From positions 1 to 64,000 of the forward strand of contig JANRJL010000082.1 in the NCBI GenBank assembly GCA_033763995.1: a stretch of 64,000 bases of DNA, read 5' to 3'. The DNA is from GCA-2737725 sp033763995 (GTDB lineage: Bacteria; Pseudomonadota; Alphaproteobacteria; Rhodospirillales; Rhodospirillaceae). A model generated the notes under the pieces. That model had not been told where the DNA came from. It did no database searches and worked only from the letters and a program-made list of their open reading frames with translations. Below, one piece after another: positions 63,042-64,000 of this stretch. Position 1 is the stretch's first letter. Each line of letters begins with the position of its first letter. The translations under genes and the position numbers were made by a program.

Positions 63042-63926
63042 ATGAGAACCGCGATTGTTTTGTCGATTGGCCTGGGATTGATGTGCGCGAGCGTGAACGC
63101 CCACGCGCAGTCGCTGAGTTTTGCCTCCAAAGATCCCGACAAACCCATCGAGGTCACGGCCGATCAGGGCATCGAGTGGCAGCAAAGCGCCAAGCTGTTC
63201 ATCGCGCGGGGCAACGCCAAGGCCCGCCAGGGCGAACTCAGCGTCACGGCCGACGAGCTCGTGGCGCATTATCGCGATACGAACTCGGGCAACGAGGTGT
63301 ACCGCGTCGACGCCGTGGGCAACGTGGCGATCGCGTCGACCTCGGAGCAAGCGACGGGGTCGGCGGCGGTTTACGATTTCGACAAATCCGTGCTGGTGAT
63401 CGAGGGCAACCCCGTGAGCCTCACTACGCCGTCGGGAAAAGTCACGGCCAAGCAGGCGATCCAGTATTGGGCGCGCGAGCGCGTCGCCGTGGCCGAGGGC
63501 GATGCCGAGGCCCAAGACGAGAATCGCCGAATCAAGGCCGATCGCTTAACGGCGTTTTTCCATGACGTCGAAAAGGCGAAGACTCCGTCGACGCCCACTA
63601 CATTGCAGCAAGGCGATATTCGCATCGTGCAGGCCGAGGGCAATGTCGTCATGCGCACGGCCAAGGAAACGGTGCGCGGCGATCGCGGCGAATACAATCG
63701 CGATACGGGCATCGCCCGGCTTGAGGGCGCGGTGAAAATGACGCAGGGCGAGAATCAGCTGAGCGGCGGCTTCGCCGTGGTCGACACCAAGGCCGGCACC
63801 AGCCGGTTGTTCGGCAGCGCCAGGGAGGCCGGGGTACCCGGTCCCGGCAGCGATGCCCGCGTCAAGGCCTTGATCGCGCCCAAGCCTAAATCGCCCGACG
63901 CGAAGGCCCCGGAACCGGCCAAGTAG
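63042..63926 (+). CDS. lptA: LPS transport periplasmic protein LptA
   Basis: Periplasmic bridge protein of 294 residues. A signal peptide (MRTAIVLSIGLGLMCASVNAHAQ) precedes an OstA-like beta-jellyroll: PIEVTADQGIEWQQSAKLFIARGNAKA and later GDIRIVQAEGNVVMRTAKETVRGDRGEYNRDTGIARLEG (in parts), ending in a Pro/Lys-rich tail. I chose ATG at 63042; a GTG at 63033 overlapping the lptC stop is an alternative. The lptB gene expected next lies beyond the window edge. Confidence 0.9.
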   Translation: MRTAIVLSIGLGLMCASVNAHAQSLSFASKDPDKPIEVTADQGIEWQQSAKLFIARGNAKARQGELSVTADELVAHYRDTNSGNEVYRVDAVGNVAIASTSEQATGSAAVYDFDKSVLVIEGNPVSLTTPSGKVTAKQAIQYWARERVAVAEGDAEAQDENRRIKADRLTAFFHDVEKAKTPSTPTTLQQGDIRIVQAEGNVVMRTAKETVRGDRGEYNRDTGIARLEGAVKMTQGENQLSGGFAVVDTKAGTSRLFGSAREAGVPGPGSDARVKALIAPKPKSPDAKAPEPAK

Positions 63927-64000
63927 CTGGGCGATTTGGCCTTAATTGCGCGGAAAGGTTGACGCCAGCGCACGTTCATCGGAAAACGGTGGCCGAAATT

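Noticed and set aside
63989..64000. Possible start of lptB (GTG with GGAAAA upstream) at the right edge
   Set aside because: lptB is expected after lptA, but only four codons are present, too few to assign.
1..64000. CRISPR array, prophage, rRNA operon or insertion sequence
   Set aside because: No regularly spaced direct repeats, phage structural genes, rRNA sequence or transposase was seen in the window.

Overview
This is a roughly 64 kb GC-rich chromosomal window from an alphaproteobacterium, probably an environmental Rhodospirillales-like or Micropepsales-like lineage. The evidence is the alphaproteobacterial block trpA-trpB-trpF-pyrF-lapA-ihfB-rpsA-cmk-aroA diverging from a TIGR02300 zinc-ribbon gene, the short alphaproteobacterial RNase D, the kdsD-lptC-lptA row, and dispersed palindromic repeats in intergenic DNA. 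Taxonomy below class level is a guess.

Layout. (1) 1-8245, minus strand: housekeeping genes for tryptophan, pyrimidine and aromatic synthesis, IHF-beta, ribosomal protein S1 and CMP kinase. (2) 8478-18134: TIGR02300 protein, tRNA-Ala(GGC), two methyl-accepting chemotaxis proteins flanking a TorF-type outer membrane protein, a PLP-dependent threonine/serine dehydratase, and a response regulator plus membrane histidine kinase pair. (3) 18156-23215: complete vitamin B12 uptake operon btuB-btuF-btuC-btuD preceded by a cobalamin riboswitch. (4) 23245-35191: accessory, probably catabolic or detoxification region with an amidohydrolase, an alpha/beta hydrolase with His at the nucleophile elbow, three tandem enoyl-reductase-like MDR proteins, a CpcT/CpeT-like exported protein, an exported SAM methyltransferase, pirin, three tandem VOC proteins (two exported) and a BisC/TorA-type molybdoenzyme. 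(5) 35299-42142: small membrane protein, acetyltransferases, an orphan family-5 solute-binding protein flanked by repeats, a Tat-exported amine oxidase, a higBA module and a fatty acid hydroxylase. (6) 42434-50842: envelope lipid genes: an LtaS/OpgB-like sulfatase-fold transferase next to a diacylglycerol kinase, lptF-lptG, a second diacylglycerol kinase-like gene and a possible Tam41-type nucleotidyltransferase. An A+T-rich islet with a trypsin-like protease interrupts a toxin-antitoxin pair here. (7) 50849-58107: glyoxalase II, a glycine betaine-type ABC transporter, a TAXI solute-binding protein, an M17 aminopeptidase and uppP. (8) 58130-64000: cytochrome P460 with a divergent HxlR regulator, an NDUFA9-like epimerase, tRNA-Leu(CAG), RNase D, and kdsD-lptC-lptA for LPS Kdo synthesis and transport.

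Functional themes. LPS transport genes occur at two loci (lptFG and lptCA with kdsD). Around 42-51 kb, enzymes that would release diacylglycerol (LtaS/OpgB-like), phosphorylate it (two DAG kinases) and perhaps activate phosphatidate (Tam41-like) form a plausible lipid-recycling set. The least explained signals are a pair of adjacent, inverted palindromic elements with compensatory arm changes (48509-48677), the protease islet that leaves a truncated ParE-like toxin (45269-46141), and the accessory cluster with unusual exported enzymes.
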